This document shows, one piece after another, positions 45,809 through 55,457 of a DNA stretch of 64,000 nt. Source of the DNA: DATDIC01 sp963764525 (lineage in GTDB: Bacteria > Pseudomonadota > Alphaproteobacteria > Acetobacterales > Acetobacteraceae); contig CAVXTC010000005.1 of the NCBI GenBank assembly GCA_963764525.1, positions 124,001-188,000 on the forward strand, read 5' to 3'. Positions within the stretch are counted from its first letter, which is position 1. Each line of letters starts with the position of its first letter. The notes below the pieces were generated by a model. That model was not told the DNA's origin. It ran no database searches and worked only from the letters and a program-made list of their open reading frames with translations. The position numbers were made by a program, and so were the translations under genes.

Positions 45809-46310
45809 TTACACTCCGGCCGCGGCCAGCGCCGCCAGCAGGCGTTGCACCGGCAGTACCATCAGCGGCGGGCGGGAGTCGGGAATCACGGTCCACCCGT
45901 AGCGGAGGTGAAACAATTCGGCGGCTTCGTCGATCGGATGCGCCGCCAGTGCTCGGAATCCGACATGCCGGAGCGCGCCGGCAGCTCGCCGGCAGGCATC
46001 CCGCAACAGGGCGGCCCCGAGCCCGCGGCCTTGCCGGTCACGGTCCACCGCGAGCTGACCGAGCAACAGCAGCGGCACCGGATCGGGCGCGTTGCGTCGG
46101 AGCGGCCCGGGCAGTGCGACCCGAGCCGCGGCGCCGGTTGACAGCGCATAGAACCCGGTGACCCTGCCGTGGTCGGCGGTGACAAAGGTGCGGGAATCCC
46201 CGCTTTCCTGGTTGCGCAGCGCACGGGCGCGCAGCCATCCGTCAAGGGCCGGCTTGGCCGCACGTGAAGGCAAGGAGTTCGTGCTGTGGGCCGAGAGGCT
46301 CGGGCTCCAC
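45809..46310 (-). CDS. GNAT-family toxin (TacT/AtaT-like), one frameshift
   Basis: From GTG 46310 the frame reads VEPEPLGPQHELLAFTCG; deletion of one C near 46262 continues into KPALDGWLRARALRNQESGDSRTFVTADHGRVTGFYAL, LLLLGQLAVDRDRQGRGLGAALLRDACRRAA (acetyl-CoA loop) and GFRALAAHPIDEAAELFHLRYGW. This is the N-acetyltransferase toxin type that acetylates aminoacyl-tRNA and pairs with DUF1778 antitoxins. It begins ~10 bp after the antitoxin stop. A TTG at 46316 is another possible start. Confidence 0.82.
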
Positions 46311-46319
46311 GTGCAAAGG

Positions 46320-46604
46320 TTAACTCCGACGGTGGTGCAGCAAGGCCACGAGTGCGGCCGGGGGAGGGGCCTCAACCGGCTCGTCGAGCGCCTGCATGAG
46401 CGTGCTCCAGCCTTCCTCGGAGCTGATCTCGAAGACGCGCGAGGAGACCAGGGCTTCTTCGGCGGCCCGAACCGCGCTGGAGAGCAGGAAATCGGTCAGC
46501 GTGGTGTGCCGCAATTGCGCCGCCTGGCTGAGCAACGACTTGGTTGCAGGGGTCAAGCGCACCTCCAGCCGCTCCGCCTTGGGTTCACGTTCATGGACGA
46601 TCAT
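46320..46604 (-). CDS. DUF1778 antitoxin
   Basis: A 94-residue ribbon-helix-helix antitoxin: RLEVRLTPATKSLLSQAAQLRHTTLTDFLLSSAVRAAEEAL forms the RHH and following helix, and the C-terminal SSRVFEISSEEGWSTLMQALDEP is the toxin-wrapping tail (the F.L....W..F..ALD pattern). It is first in the operon with the GNAT toxin and should repress it through the palindrome at 46652. Confidence 0.9.
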   Translation of the reverse strand: MIVHEREPKAERLEVRLTPATKSLLSQAAQLRHTTLTDFLLSSAVRAAEEALVSSRVFEISSEEGWSTLMQALDEPVEAPPPAALVALLHHRRS

Positions 46605-46643
46605 GCTGCACCTGTCCGGCTAACGAAGTCTTGCTGTGGGGCT

Positions 46644-46672
46644 TATATATCGTCCGGACATTATCCGTGCAA
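46644..46672 (-). promoter_or_regulatory. Promoter and operator of the toxin-antitoxin operon
   Basis: Minus strand: TTGCAC (46672-46667), 17-nt spacer, TATATA (46649-46644), 40 bp before the antitoxin ATG. The spacer contains the 8-bp palindrome GTCCGGAC (46652-46659), positioned for autorepression by the RHH antitoxin. Confidence 0.65.
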
Positions 46673-46697
46673 TAAGTCTTGCCAACAAAATGCCGGT

Positions 46698-47933
46698 TCA
46701 GGTGACTCCGATCACCCCTTCCGCGGCAAGCGCCTCGATCCGCGCCGATGTGAGGCCGGCCGCCTCCAGCACCTCGCGCGAGTGCTGACCGAGGTTTGGC
46801 GCCGGCCGCCGCAGCCGGCCGGGTGTGTCCGACAGGCGCGGGATCACATTGTGCATCAGAACGGCCCCCGCGTCGGCATCCGGCGCCTCCACCACGATGC
46901 CCCGTGCCTGCACGTGCGCATCGTCCAGGAACTGGTCGATCTCATAGACCGGGTTGGCGGTCACCTCGGCCTCGCGAAATACCAGCATGTTCTCGTCGAG
47001 CGTCCGCGCGGCGATGAACGCGGCGATCGGCGCCTCGCACGCATCCGAGTTGCGCACGCGATCGGTGTTGGTACGGAATCGCTCGTCCGCGATCACATCG
47101 GCACGCCCGATGGCGCGGAACAGCCGCTCGGCCATCGCCTGCATGGACGCCGAGATTGCGATGTAGCGTCCATCGCTGGTACGCCACACGTTGCGCGGCG
47201 AGGTGGTGTTGGATCGACTGCCGGTGCGGGACGGTTTTTCGTCGCTGACCCGGTAGATCGCCGCATCCGGCCCCAGGATCGATACGATCGGATCGAGCAG
47301 CGGCAGGTCGATCACCTGCCCGCGTCCTGCCCCGCCGGGGCCACCACGCTCAGCCACGCGCAACGCCACCATGACCGCATAGGCGCCATACAGGCCGGAG
47401 ACCATGTCGGCCAGCGCCAGAGGGGGAAGCACGGGCGGACGATCCTCGAACCCGTTCTTCGCCGCGAAGCCGGACATCGCCTCCACCAGCGTGCCGAAGC
47501 CGGGACGGTCGCGATACGGACCATCCTGACCGAAGCCGGATATGCGCACGATGACCAGTCGCTTGTTGCGCGCGTGCAGCACGTCCGGTCCCAGCCCCAT
47601 CTCCTCCAGCGTCCCGGGGCGGAAATTCTCGATCAGCACATGGCTTTTCGCGATAAGATCGAGCAGCACCGTGCGCCCTTCCGCCGGACGCAGGCTGAGG
47701 GCGAGGCTTTTCTTGTTGCGCGCATAGACTTTCCAATACAGGCTCAGCCCGTTCACCCGCCAGGCGCGCAGCGGATCGCCCTGTTTCGGATCCTCGACCT
47801 TGATGACCTCGGCGCCATAATCCGCGAGCTGCAAACTCAGCATGTTTCCGGCGACCAGCCGGGTCAGGTCGATCACGCGGATACCGTCGAGCGGCGCCGG
47901 CGCCGCGGGGTCGAATTCGATGCGCGGGATCAT
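46698..47933 (-). CDS. CaiB/BaiF family CoA-transferase
   Basis: A 411-residue family III CoA-transferase: APLDGIRVIDLTRLVAGNMLSLQLADYGAEVIKVEDPKQGDPLR, LIENFRPGTLEEMGLG, LVIVRISGFGQDGPY, GRGQVIDLPLLDPIVSILG with the catalytic-type Asp, and a C-terminal SRLGQHSREVLEAAGL-like tail. The start at 47933 (MIPRIEFDPAA) is used; the longer frame to 48248 runs through the riboswitch antisense strand. No partner lyase is adjacent. The substrate is unknown. Confidence 0.92.
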   Translation of the reverse strand: MIPRIEFDPAAPAPLDGIRVIDLTRLVAGNMLSLQLADYGAEVIKVEDPKQGDPLRAWRVNGLSLYWKVYARNKKSLALSLRPAEGRTVLLDLIAKSHVLIENFRPGTLEEMGLGPDVLHARNKRLVIVRISGFGQDGPYRDRPGFGTLVEAMSGFAAKNGFEDRPPVLPPLALADMVSGLYGAYAVMVALRVAERGGPGGAGRGQVIDLPLLDPIVSILGPDAAIYRVSDEKPSRTGSRSNTTSPRNVWRTSDGRYIAISASMQAMAERLFRAIGRADVIADERFRTNTDRVRNSDACEAPIAAFIAARTLDENMLVFREAEVTANPVYEIDQFLDDAHVQARGIVVEAPDADAGAVLMHNVIPRLSDTPGRLRRPAPNLGQHSREVLEAAGLTSARIEALAAEGVIGVT

Positions 47934-47967
47934 TGCATGAATTTCCTCATCTTGTAGTCTCGACGCA

Positions 47968-48146
47968 GACGCCGGTGGCCCGCAAGGGCTGAAACGGGAA
48001 CGCCACGGAACCAACCGAGGGCGGCTGCCCCCGCAACTGTTAAGCGGCGAGCCTCGTTCCATCGCGCCATTGCCCTCCGGAGTGCCTCCGGGAGCGAGAA
48101 GGCGGAACAAGGCAGCGACCCGCAAGCCAGGAGACCGGCCGGCGTC
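47968..48146 (+). ncRNA. Cobalamin (B12) riboswitch
   Basis: The closing helix GACGCCGG (47968-47975) pairs perfectly with CCGGCGTC (48139-48146). Inside are the conserved core blocks: GGTGGCCCGCAAGGGCTGAAACGGGAA, GGCTGCCCCCGCAACTGTTAAGCGGC, and the B12 box GCCAGGAGACCGGCC. It lies 114 nt before btuB in the same orientation, so adenosylcobalamin should reduce btuB expression. The GCGGCC...GGGCCGC hairpin (about 48200-48235) close to the ribosome site is a likely expression platform. Confidence 0.95.
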
Positions 48147-48259
48147 GAGACTGCGCGCACGCAACGGGCGGGGTGTACCGGTGCAGCGGGTGAACACCCG
48201 TACGCGGCCGTCGTCCCTGAAACGGGCCGCGTCCGGCGGTCCATTCATCGGAGGACCGC

Positions 48260-50251
48260 ATGCGCATTCCCGCCCTCGTCACATCTCTATTGATACCATC
48301 GGCAGCCGCTCTGGCTGCCGATCCCGGATTGCCGCAACCCGGCATGCCGCAGCCCGATGTGGTCGTCACCGCCACCCGCGTCCCGACACCGGTCGAGGAT
48401 ATTCCAGCCGGGGTGACGATCATCACGCGCGAGGAAATCGAGCTACGCGGCTACAACACGTTGGCCGAGGCGCTATCGGCGGTTCCCGGCGTGCGCGTTT
48501 CGCAGTCCGGCGGACCCGGCGGCAATGCCAGCATCTTCGTGCGTGGCACCAACTCCAACCAGGTGCTGGTGCTGCGCGACGGGATGCCGATCAATGACGG
48601 CTCCGATCCGGGCGCCGCATTCAATTTCGGCGTTGACACGCTGGCGGATGTCGAGCGGATCGAGATCGTGCGCGGCCCGATGGCGTCTATCTACGGCTCC
48701 GGCGCGATCGGCGGGGTGATCAACCTGATCACTCGGCAAGGGCACGAGCAGGGTGTGCATTTTCAGGGCGACCTCGCCGGCGGTTATCCGGCGCAGGTGC
48801 TGAACAATGAGGTGGTATCCGGCGTCACCGGCCCGTTGGATTACGCCGCCATCGTCCAGACGGAGTCACTGACGGGGTTCGACAGCACGCCGCAGCGCGA
48901 GTCGGTGTACACCGGCACGCCGCAAGGCTATCGCGAACAGGTCGGCACGCTCAATCTCGGCTATACGCCGGTCCCCGGGACCCGATTCTCAATGGTGCTG
49001 CGGGGGCGGCGCGCGGTGTTCGGTTTCAACCAGCTCGGCAATCCGACATTCGATGAGGCGAATTCGACCGGGCATGACAGCTCGCTTTACGGCAGGATCG
49101 GCGTGCATTCACTGCTGGCCGGCGGCGTTTATGAAACCGGCCTGTTCCTCGGAGGCCTGCAGAACGACCGGAAGTATTCCGAGCCGTTCAACCCGGCCAA
49201 TGTGAACAATCTGGCGAGCAACGATTCGCGCTACCACGCCTACCGCTCCGACGTGCAATGGAACAACATCCTGCATCTGAGCGACCTGTTTCGGTCACTC
49301 GTGCTGTCGGCGACCAATCTTACCTTCGGCTACGAACGTACCGGTGATACCGCGAAAGTGCGGGTGAACTCATCCACCGACGGGTTCGTCTTCCAGCAGG
49401 GCCTGAGCGCGTCGATGCTCGACGAGGCAGGCTATGCCGGATTGCAGAGCACGCTGTGGAAGCGGCTGACGGTAACCGGACAAATGCGGCAGGACTGGGT
49501 GCTGAACGATCGTCCGCTGACCTGGAGGCTCGGCGCGGTTTTCGATGCGCCGGAGCTGCTGACCCGGTTCAAGGCAGCCTATGGCACCGCGTTCCTCGCG
49601 CCGTCGCTGTTCGATCGCTTCGGCGTCGATTCCACCGGTTATATCGGCAATCCCAACCTGCTGCCGGAGACCGCGCGTGGCTGGGAGGTGGGGTTCACCA
49701 CCACTGCCCCCACCTTTGGCCAGGCCGACGGCGTCAGCTTCGGCGCCACGTATTTCAACGAGCAGATCAACAACCTGATAGTCACCGTGTTCGTGCCGGT
49801 GGAAACCTCCCAGAACATCGGTTCGGCGCACATTCAGGGTGTCGAGACTGAGCTGAAACTGCATCCGGCGCATTGGATGCTGATCGACGCAACCTACACC
49901 TACACGCAACCGGAGGATGCCGACACCGGCGAGTTGCTGCTGCGCCGCCCGCAGAACACCGCATCGCTGGATGTCACGCTGACGCCGGTGCCGCGGCTGA
50001 CCATCGTGCCGGAACTGCAGTTCACCGGCGCGTTCCATGATTTCCTGACCGACAACAACGGTATCAGCAGCGGTGCGATCGGTACCTCCGGTCAGGGACT
50101 GATCTTCAACCTGACGGCGACCTACGACATCACCCCGCGGTTTCAGCTTTATGCGACCGGTCGCAACCTGGCCGGTTCCCGGTTCGAGCCGGTGAATGGG
50201 TTCCAGACGCCAGGGCCGAATTTCTTCGCCGGCTTGCGGGTCCGGCTGTGA
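48260..50251 (+). CDS. btuB: TonB-dependent vitamin B12 receptor
   Basis: A 663-residue outer-membrane receptor: signal peptide MRIPALVTSLLIPSAAALAA, TonB box DVVVTATRVPTPVEDIPAGVTIITREEI, plug (SIFVRGTNSNQVLVLRDGMPINDGSDPGAAFNFG, RIEIVRGPMASIYGSGAIGGVINLITRQG) and a barrel ending in FAGLRVRL. The B12 riboswitch upstream identifies the ligand as a corrinoid. GGAGGA precedes the ATG. It is separated from the PduO gene by a bidirectional terminator. Confidence 0.94.
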   Translation: MRIPALVTSLLIPSAAALAADPGLPQPGMPQPDVVVTATRVPTPVEDIPAGVTIITREEIELRGYNTLAEALSAVPGVRVSQSGGPGGNASIFVRGTNSNQVLVLRDGMPINDGSDPGAAFNFGVDTLADVERIEIVRGPMASIYGSGAIGGVINLITRQGHEQGVHFQGDLAGGYPAQVLNNEVVSGVTGPLDYAAIVQTESLTGFDSTPQRESVYTGTPQGYREQVGTLNLGYTPVPGTRFSMVLRGRRAVFGFNQLGNPTFDEANSTGHDSSLYGRIGVHSLLAGGVYETGLFLGGLQNDRKYSEPFNPANVNNLASNDSRYHAYRSDVQWNNILHLSDLFRSLVLSATNLTFGYERTGDTAKVRVNSSTDGFVFQQGLSASMLDEAGYAGLQSTLWKRLTVTGQMRQDWVLNDRPLTWRLGAVFDAPELLTRFKAAYGTAFLAPSLFDRFGVDSTGYIGNPNLLPETARGWEVGFTTTAPTFGQADGVSFGATYFNEQINNLIVTVFVPVETSQNIGSAHIQGVETELKLHPAHWMLIDATYTYTQPEDADTGELLLRRPQNTASLDVTLTPVPRLTIVPELQFTGAFHDFLTDNNGISSGAIGTSGQGLIFNLTATYDITPRFQLYATGRNLAGSRFEPVNGFQTPGPNFFAGLRVRL

Positions 50252-50266
50252 TGCGACTCTGGGGCC

Positions 50267-50330
50267 GGGCGGAAAAGCGCAGCACATTCCGCCAGCTTCG
50301 TTCGGCGGAATGCGCTGCGCTTTTCCGCCC
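50267..50330. terminator. Large inverted-repeat terminator between btuB and the PduO gene
   Basis: GGGCGGAAAAGCGCAGC (50267-50283) pairs with GCTGCGCTTTTCCGCCC (50314-50330), and the inner ATTCCGCC pairs with GGCGGAAT, leaving a short loop. The two convergent stops (50251 and 50330) flank it, so it likely ends transcription both ways. Confidence 0.85.
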
Positions 50331-50881
50331 TACCGATTGGCGCCGGGGACCCACAGCACGTCCTCGGCGCCGTTGTCGTTCAGCGCCCGTCCGAGCAGGA
50401 ACAGGTGATCCGAGAGCCGGTTCAGGTAGCGGATCATCGTCGGGTTCACCGCCTCATCTGCGGCCAACCGAATTAAGGTCCGCTCGGCACGGCGGACCAC
50501 CGTGCGCGCGTGGTGCGCCCGCGCCGCCGCCTCGGTGCCGCCAGGCAGGATGAAACTGGTCAGCGGAGTCAGCGCGGCACTGATGGCGCCGGCCTCAGCT
50601 TCGAGCCGCAGCACCGGCGCGTCGGTCAGGCGCAGCCGGTCGCCACCCTCACCAGGTACGCAGAGATCGGCGCCGAGGTCGAACAGGTCGTTCTGGATGC
50701 GGGCCAGCATCGCCTCGGCCCCTGGTGCGACGACCCGCAGCAGCCCGATCGTCGCGTTTGCTTCATCGACCGCCCCGATCGCTTCGACGCGGAACGAGTC
50801 CTTGCGCACGCGCGTGCCGTCGCCGAGCGACGTCTGGCCGCCATCGCCGCCCCGCGTGATCACCCTGTCGATGCGTACCAT
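50330..50881 (-). CDS. PduO-type cob(I)alamin adenosyltransferase
   Basis: A 183-residue ATR that makes adenosylcobalamin from cob(I)alamin and ATP. RVITRGGDGGQTSLGDGTRVRKDSFRVEAIGAVDEANATIGLLR carries the ATP site, and FILPGGTEAAARAHHARTVVRRAERTLIRLA plus YLNRLSDHLFLLGRALN the C-terminal motifs. It completes a B12 uptake and activation pair with the riboswitch-controlled btuB. Confidence 0.93.
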   Translation of the reverse strand: MVRIDRVITRGGDGGQTSLGDGTRVRKDSFRVEAIGAVDEANATIGLLRVVAPGAEAMLARIQNDLFDLGADLCVPGEGGDRLRLTDAPVLRLEAEAGAISAALTPLTSFILPGGTEAAARAHHARTVVRRAERTLIRLAADEAVNPTMIRYLNRLSDHLFLLGRALNDNGAEDVLWVPGANR

Positions 50882-50937
50882 CGGCTCTTCCGCTCCGCCC
50901 CATTTGCAAACCGCCGCGCCGGCGCCACATCAGCCGC

Positions 50938-51588
50938 ATGTCACGTTCTGTCCTGGCGCTACTGGCGCTGCTCGCCGCACTCATGTCGCCGCTGGTAGTG
51001 CCGCCGGCCTTGGCGCAGACGGCTTCGACCGTCACCCCGGCAGACCAGGCGGACATCGCGCGAATACAGGCATACCTGAACGGTATTCACACGCTCAAGG
51101 CGCATTTCATTCAGGTGGCGCCCAACGGCGCCACTGCCCAGGGCACGGCTTGGCTCGACCGTCCCGGGCGCATGCGTTTCCAGTATGATCCGCCGAGCCC
51201 GCTGCTGCTGGTCGCCGGACATGGGCTCGTGGTGTTCCATGATGCGTCGCTCGACCAGACGTCCAACATCCCGCTCGGGTCCACGCCGCTCGGCATATTG
51301 CTCGCCGATCATATCGTGCTCAGCGGGGACGTGACGGTGACCGGCATGCGGCGCCTGCCGGGCCAGATCGGGCTGACACTGGTGCGGACCGCACATCCGA
51401 CCGAGGGCAGCCTGACGCTGGTGTTCACCGATAACCCGCTGACCCTGCGGCAATGGACGGTCGAGGACGCGCAGGGCCAGCGGACGACGGTAACGCTGAC
51501 CAACATCGAGATGGGCGGAACCTTCGATCAGAACCTCTTCCAGTTCATCGATCCGAAATTCTTCGAGTACCATCATAGCAACGGCTAG
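50938..51588 (+). CDS. lolA: Outer-membrane lipoprotein carrier LolA
   Basis: A 216-residue periplasmic chaperone that moves lipoproteins to the outer membrane. It has a signal peptide (MSRSVLALLALLAALMSPLV and onward, cleavage after ALA), LNGIHTLKAHFIQVAPNGATAQGTAWLDRPGRMRFQYDPPSPLLLVA, HIVLSGDVTVTG, LTLVFTDNPLTLRQWTVEDAQGQRTTVTL and NLFQFIDPKFF, all LolA-like. It converges directly on the cupin gene with no spacer. Confidence 0.9.
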   Translation: MSRSVLALLALLAALMSPLVVPPALAQTASTVTPADQADIARIQAYLNGIHTLKAHFIQVAPNGATAQGTAWLDRPGRMRFQYDPPSPLLLVAGHGLVVFHDASLDQTSNIPLGSTPLGILLADHIVLSGDVTVTGMRRLPGQIGLTLVRTAHPTEGSLTLVFTDNPLTLRQWTVEDAQGQRTTVTLTNIEMGGTFDQNLFQFIDPKFFEYHHSNG

Positions 51589-51939
51589 CTACTCCGCGGG
51601 CACGAAGATCGAGTGCCGCATCTGCCCGCCGACCGACTTCGACAAGTGTCCCTTGCCGGTCGTGTCCTCTACCAGGATCACTTCCCCGGCGCCGATCACC
51701 CGGCTCTCGCCGTCGCCTGCCGTGATGCGCACACCGGCATCAAGGTTTATGATGTATTGCCGCCGCGGGGCGGGGTGCCAATCGAGGTCGTACTCGCCTG
51801 AGGTCTCCCGGAAAATGATGCCGCTTGCCGGCAGACGGTCCGACAGCTTGCTGCCACGTCGTTCCTCCACCCATTTCACCTCGATATCGCGAAAGTGCGA
51901 CTGACCCTGTTCGTCGGCGTAGAGGTTGTGGATGCGCAT
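51589..51939 (-). CDS. Cupin-domain protein
   Basis: A 116-residue single-domain cupin: SGEYDLDWHPAPRRQYIINLDAGVRITAGDGESRVIGAGEVILVEDTTGKGHLSKSVGG. The metal-type His are seen in WHPAPRRQY and GKGHLS. It resembles small cupins often found beside aromatic or sugar genes. The reaction is unknown. Confidence 0.8.
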   Translation of the reverse strand: MRIHNLYADEQGQSHFRDIEVKWVEERRGSKLSDRLPASGIIFRETSGEYDLDWHPAPRRQYIINLDAGVRITAGDGESRVIGAGEVILVEDTTGKGHLSKSVGGQMRHSIFVPAE

Positions 51940-52044
51940 CGCGGGTCCTCCGGTTGTGCCGTCAATATTACAGGCACGGTCGTGCCAACGCCATGTCGCC
52001 GGCGACCGGGGCTTCGCGACTCGGGGCCTCGGTTAAGATAACGC

Positions 52045-55000
52045 ATGAACATGCTTGCCCCGCCAATTCGGATCCCGCGGAGCCCGCTGGACGCCGATAT
52101 CATCCGCGACACCGGTGCACGCAGCTTCACGGCGGGCGGCCAGTACGTGACCGCCGGTCGGGTGCGACAGCTCACGATTTCCGATGACGGGGACGTGATC
52201 GAAGCCGAGGTCAAGGGCACCGCCCCGCGTCCGTACCGCCAGCACATCGCGCTTCGCCACTTGGAAAACGGCGCGATCGAGATGCGGGGCACCTGCACCT
52301 GCCCCATGGCTTTCAACTGCAAGCACGTGGCAGCGGCCGTGATTGCCGCCCGCCGCACGCAGCGCCGGGTTCCCGTCGCCGAGGTTCCCACGGCTCGTCC
52401 ATCCGCTCGCTTGCCGGTCGGGCGCGCTGTTCCGCCATCCGCCGAGCCGCCATTGCCGTATGAGCTCGGCACCTGGCTCGACGCCATGAGCGTGGCGCGT
52501 CACGCGGACTCCGAAGACTACCCCGCCGAGCAGCGTCAGCGGGTCATCTATGTCCTGGGTATCCTCGATGATGCGCGCGGCGTGGACCGGCTGACGATCG
52601 GCCCGATCTCCGCCACGCTGCGCAAGGACAACGAGGTTCGCGGCGGCCGGCCGATGATGCTCGACCGCTGGTTCACCAGCACGAAGGCTGCGTACCTCCG
52701 GCCGTCGGACCGCGTCATCCTCACGCGGCTGGCACACCGCACCAGCACCTCGTTCGCGCCGGACGACGACCCGCCGGAGACCCTGCGTCGCATCATTGCC
52801 ACCGGCCGCGCGCGCTGGGAGGAGGCTGACGGCGCGGTGATCACGGAAGGCCCGTCCCGGCCCGGCCGTCTGGTGTGGCGCATGACCGAAGACGGCAGCC
52901 AGAACTCCCACTGTCGAGGTGGACGGCGTCCGCCCGGTCCGCATCCCCGAGCCCTGGTATGTCGATGCGGAGGCCGGTGTGATCGGCCCAATTGCCCTTG
53001 ACCTGCCGGACGGCCTCGCAGCGAAGCTGCTGGCTGCGCCGCCGGTTCCAGCTCTTCAGGCTAACCGGGTGCGCGAGGAACTGGCCCGCCGGCTGCCGGG
53101 CCTGGAGGTCCCGCCGCCGTCCGAGATGGCAGCGCCCGAGCGGATCGAGGTATCGCCGATCCCGTTGCTGCGGCTGATGTCCGGTCAGAAGATTCGCCTC
53201 AATACCTATGCCTATCGTCGTCGTGGCGAAAATCCGGACGCGCCGACCCCGTCGCCCGGCTTGCGTTCCGCTACGGCCCGGTGATGGCGGATGTGGGCCA
53301 GCGGCTTGGGGTCGTCGTCAGCGGCGGCCGGATGTTTCGTGTCATACAGGACCGGGCGGCGGAAACCGCGGCCGCCGCTCAGCTCTCGGCGTTCGGCTTC
53401 CGGCGCGTCGCGGAGGTAATGCCGTATTCCTGGCCCAATCGGCATCACAACGATCTGTTGCTGTCCGGGCGATGATGGCGCCGATTGGTTGCAGTTCCTG
53501 GTCGAGGAGATTCCCCGGCTGCGCCGCGCCGGCTGGACCGTCGAAATCGACCCCGACTTCCCCCTGCGCGTCGTCGAAGCGGCCGGCGACGTCACCGCCG
53601 AGCTGCAGGAAGGGTCCGGAATCGACTGGCTGGAACTGCATCTCGGTGTGATGGTCGAGGGCGAACGGGTCGATCTGGTGCCCGGTCTGGTGAAGATCAT
53701 CACCGCAACCGCGGGTGCCTCGCTTGCCGACATGCTGGGCAAGGCAGCGGATGACGCCAACTTCGTGGTGCCATTGGACGATGGGCGGCTGCTGTCGATC
53801 CCGCTGGTGCGGGTACGCACCATGCTGCTCGCGCTCGCCGAACTATTTGCCGGCGGCGGGCTCGATGCGGAAGCGGGCCGCGTCGGTTTCAGCCGGTTGG
53901 ACGCCGCGGACCTTTCGGCACTCGAGAGCGCGGTCCCTGAAATCGTCTGGCAGGGCGGCGAGACGCTGCGCGCGCTCGGCCGCCAGTTGCGCGAGGCCGG
54001 CGGAGCCATGCCGCGTGCGGTGCTGCCCGAAGCGTTCCGCGGCACGTTGCGTCCGTATCAGGCGCAGGGCGTGGACTGGTTGCAGTTCCTGCGCGGCGCC
54101 GGGATCGGCGGCGTGCTGGCCGACGACATGGGCCTCGGCAAGACCGTGCAGACGCTGGCCCATCTGGCAATCGAGCGCGCGGAGGGACGGCTGGATCGTC
54201 CGGCACTGATCATCTGTCCCACCAGCCTGGTCCCGAACTGGTTTTTGGAAACGCAACGATTCGCGCCGGACCTGAAGGTTCTGATGCTGCATGGGCCGGC
54301 CCGCAAGGAGCGCTTTGCCGAGATCGCCGCGCATGACGTGGTGATCACCAGTTACAAGCTGCTGACGCGTGACGAGGCGGTGCTGACCGCGCAGGACTGG
54401 CACGTGGTGGTGCTGGACGAAGCGCAAACGATCAAGAACCCGGCGGCCGAAACCACGAAGCTGGCGACCCGGCTGCGGGCGCGCCAACGGCTTTGCCTGT
54501 CGGGCACGCCGCTGGAGAACCATCTGGGTGAGCTGTGGTCGCTGTTCGACTTCCTGGCGGCCGGTTTCCTGGGCTCGCAGCGGTCGTTCCGGTCCCGCTT
54601 CCGCCTGCCGATCGAGAAGCACGGCGACGAGGACCGGCGCGCACTGCTGGCGCGAAGGGTGCGCCCCTTCCTGCTCCGGCGCACCAAGGAGGAAGTTGCC
54701 ACCGATTTGCCGCCGAAGACCGAGATTGTCGAGCAGGTCGCGTTGGAGCCGGCGCAGCGCGCGATATACGAAAGCATCCGGCTGGCGATGCACGCGCGGG
54801 TCCGGCAGGCGATCGCCGAACGCGGGCTGGCGCGTTCCGGGATCATCATCCTCGATGCGTTGCTGAAACTGCGGCAGGCTTGCTGCGACCCGCGTTTGCT
54901 CAAGCTGGCCACGGTGAAACGGGCGAAGCCGGGGTCGGCCAAGCTGGAGCGGCTGATGGAGTTGCTGGGGACGCTGCTGGACGAGGGCCGCCGCGTGCTG

Positions 55001-55438
55001 GTGTTCTCCCAGTTCACCTCGATGCTGGCGCTGATCATCCCGCGGCTGGATGAGGCCGACATCCCGTTCGCGTTGCTGACCGGGGATACCGTGGATCGTC
55101 AGGCGCCGATCCGGCGGTTCCAGTCTGGCGAGGTGCCGGTATTTCTGTTGAGCCTGAAGGCCGGCGGCACGGGGCTGAACCTGACCGCGGCGGATACCGT
55201 GATCCACTATGATCCGTGGTGGAACCCAGCGGTCGAGGACCAGGCGACCGACCGCGCGCATCGCATCGGCCAGGACAAGAAGGTGTTCGTGCACCGGCTG
55301 GTCACGATCGACACGATCGAGCAGAAGATGGAATTGCTGAAGGCGCGCAAGCGTGCGCTTGTCGCCGGGATCCTGGAGGCGGAGCGGGGCGGGGCGCTGC
55401 GGCTGACCGAGGCGGATATCGACACGCTGTTCGGGTGA
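52045..55438 (+). CDS. SWIM zinc-finger / SNF2-family helicase-like ATPase, three frameshifts
   Basis: Four frames form one ~1130-residue protein. N-terminus: SWIM zinc finger MRGTCTCPMAFNCKHVAAAV (CxCx6CxH) and a long SNF2-associated region; C-terminus: DMGLGKTVQTLAHLA (Walker A), VLDEAQTIKN (Walker B), LSGTPLENHLGELWSLFDFL, RRTKEEVATDLP, VFSQFTSML, SLKAGGTGLNLTAADTVIHYDPWWNPAVEDQATDRAHRIGQ (motifs V-VI). Breaks: ~52909 (CTCCCACTG), ~53229 (A4 should be A5), ~53470 (GGGCGATGATGG). All three are single-base and flanked by conserved sequence. Probable DNA translocase or remodeler. Confidence 0.9.
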
Positions 55439-55457
55439 AACCCTTCGGGAAATCCGC

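Noticed and set aside
46158..47957. A 599-codon plus-strand open frame
   Set aside because: It runs antisense through the DUF1778 antitoxin and CaiB genes and has no family likeness.
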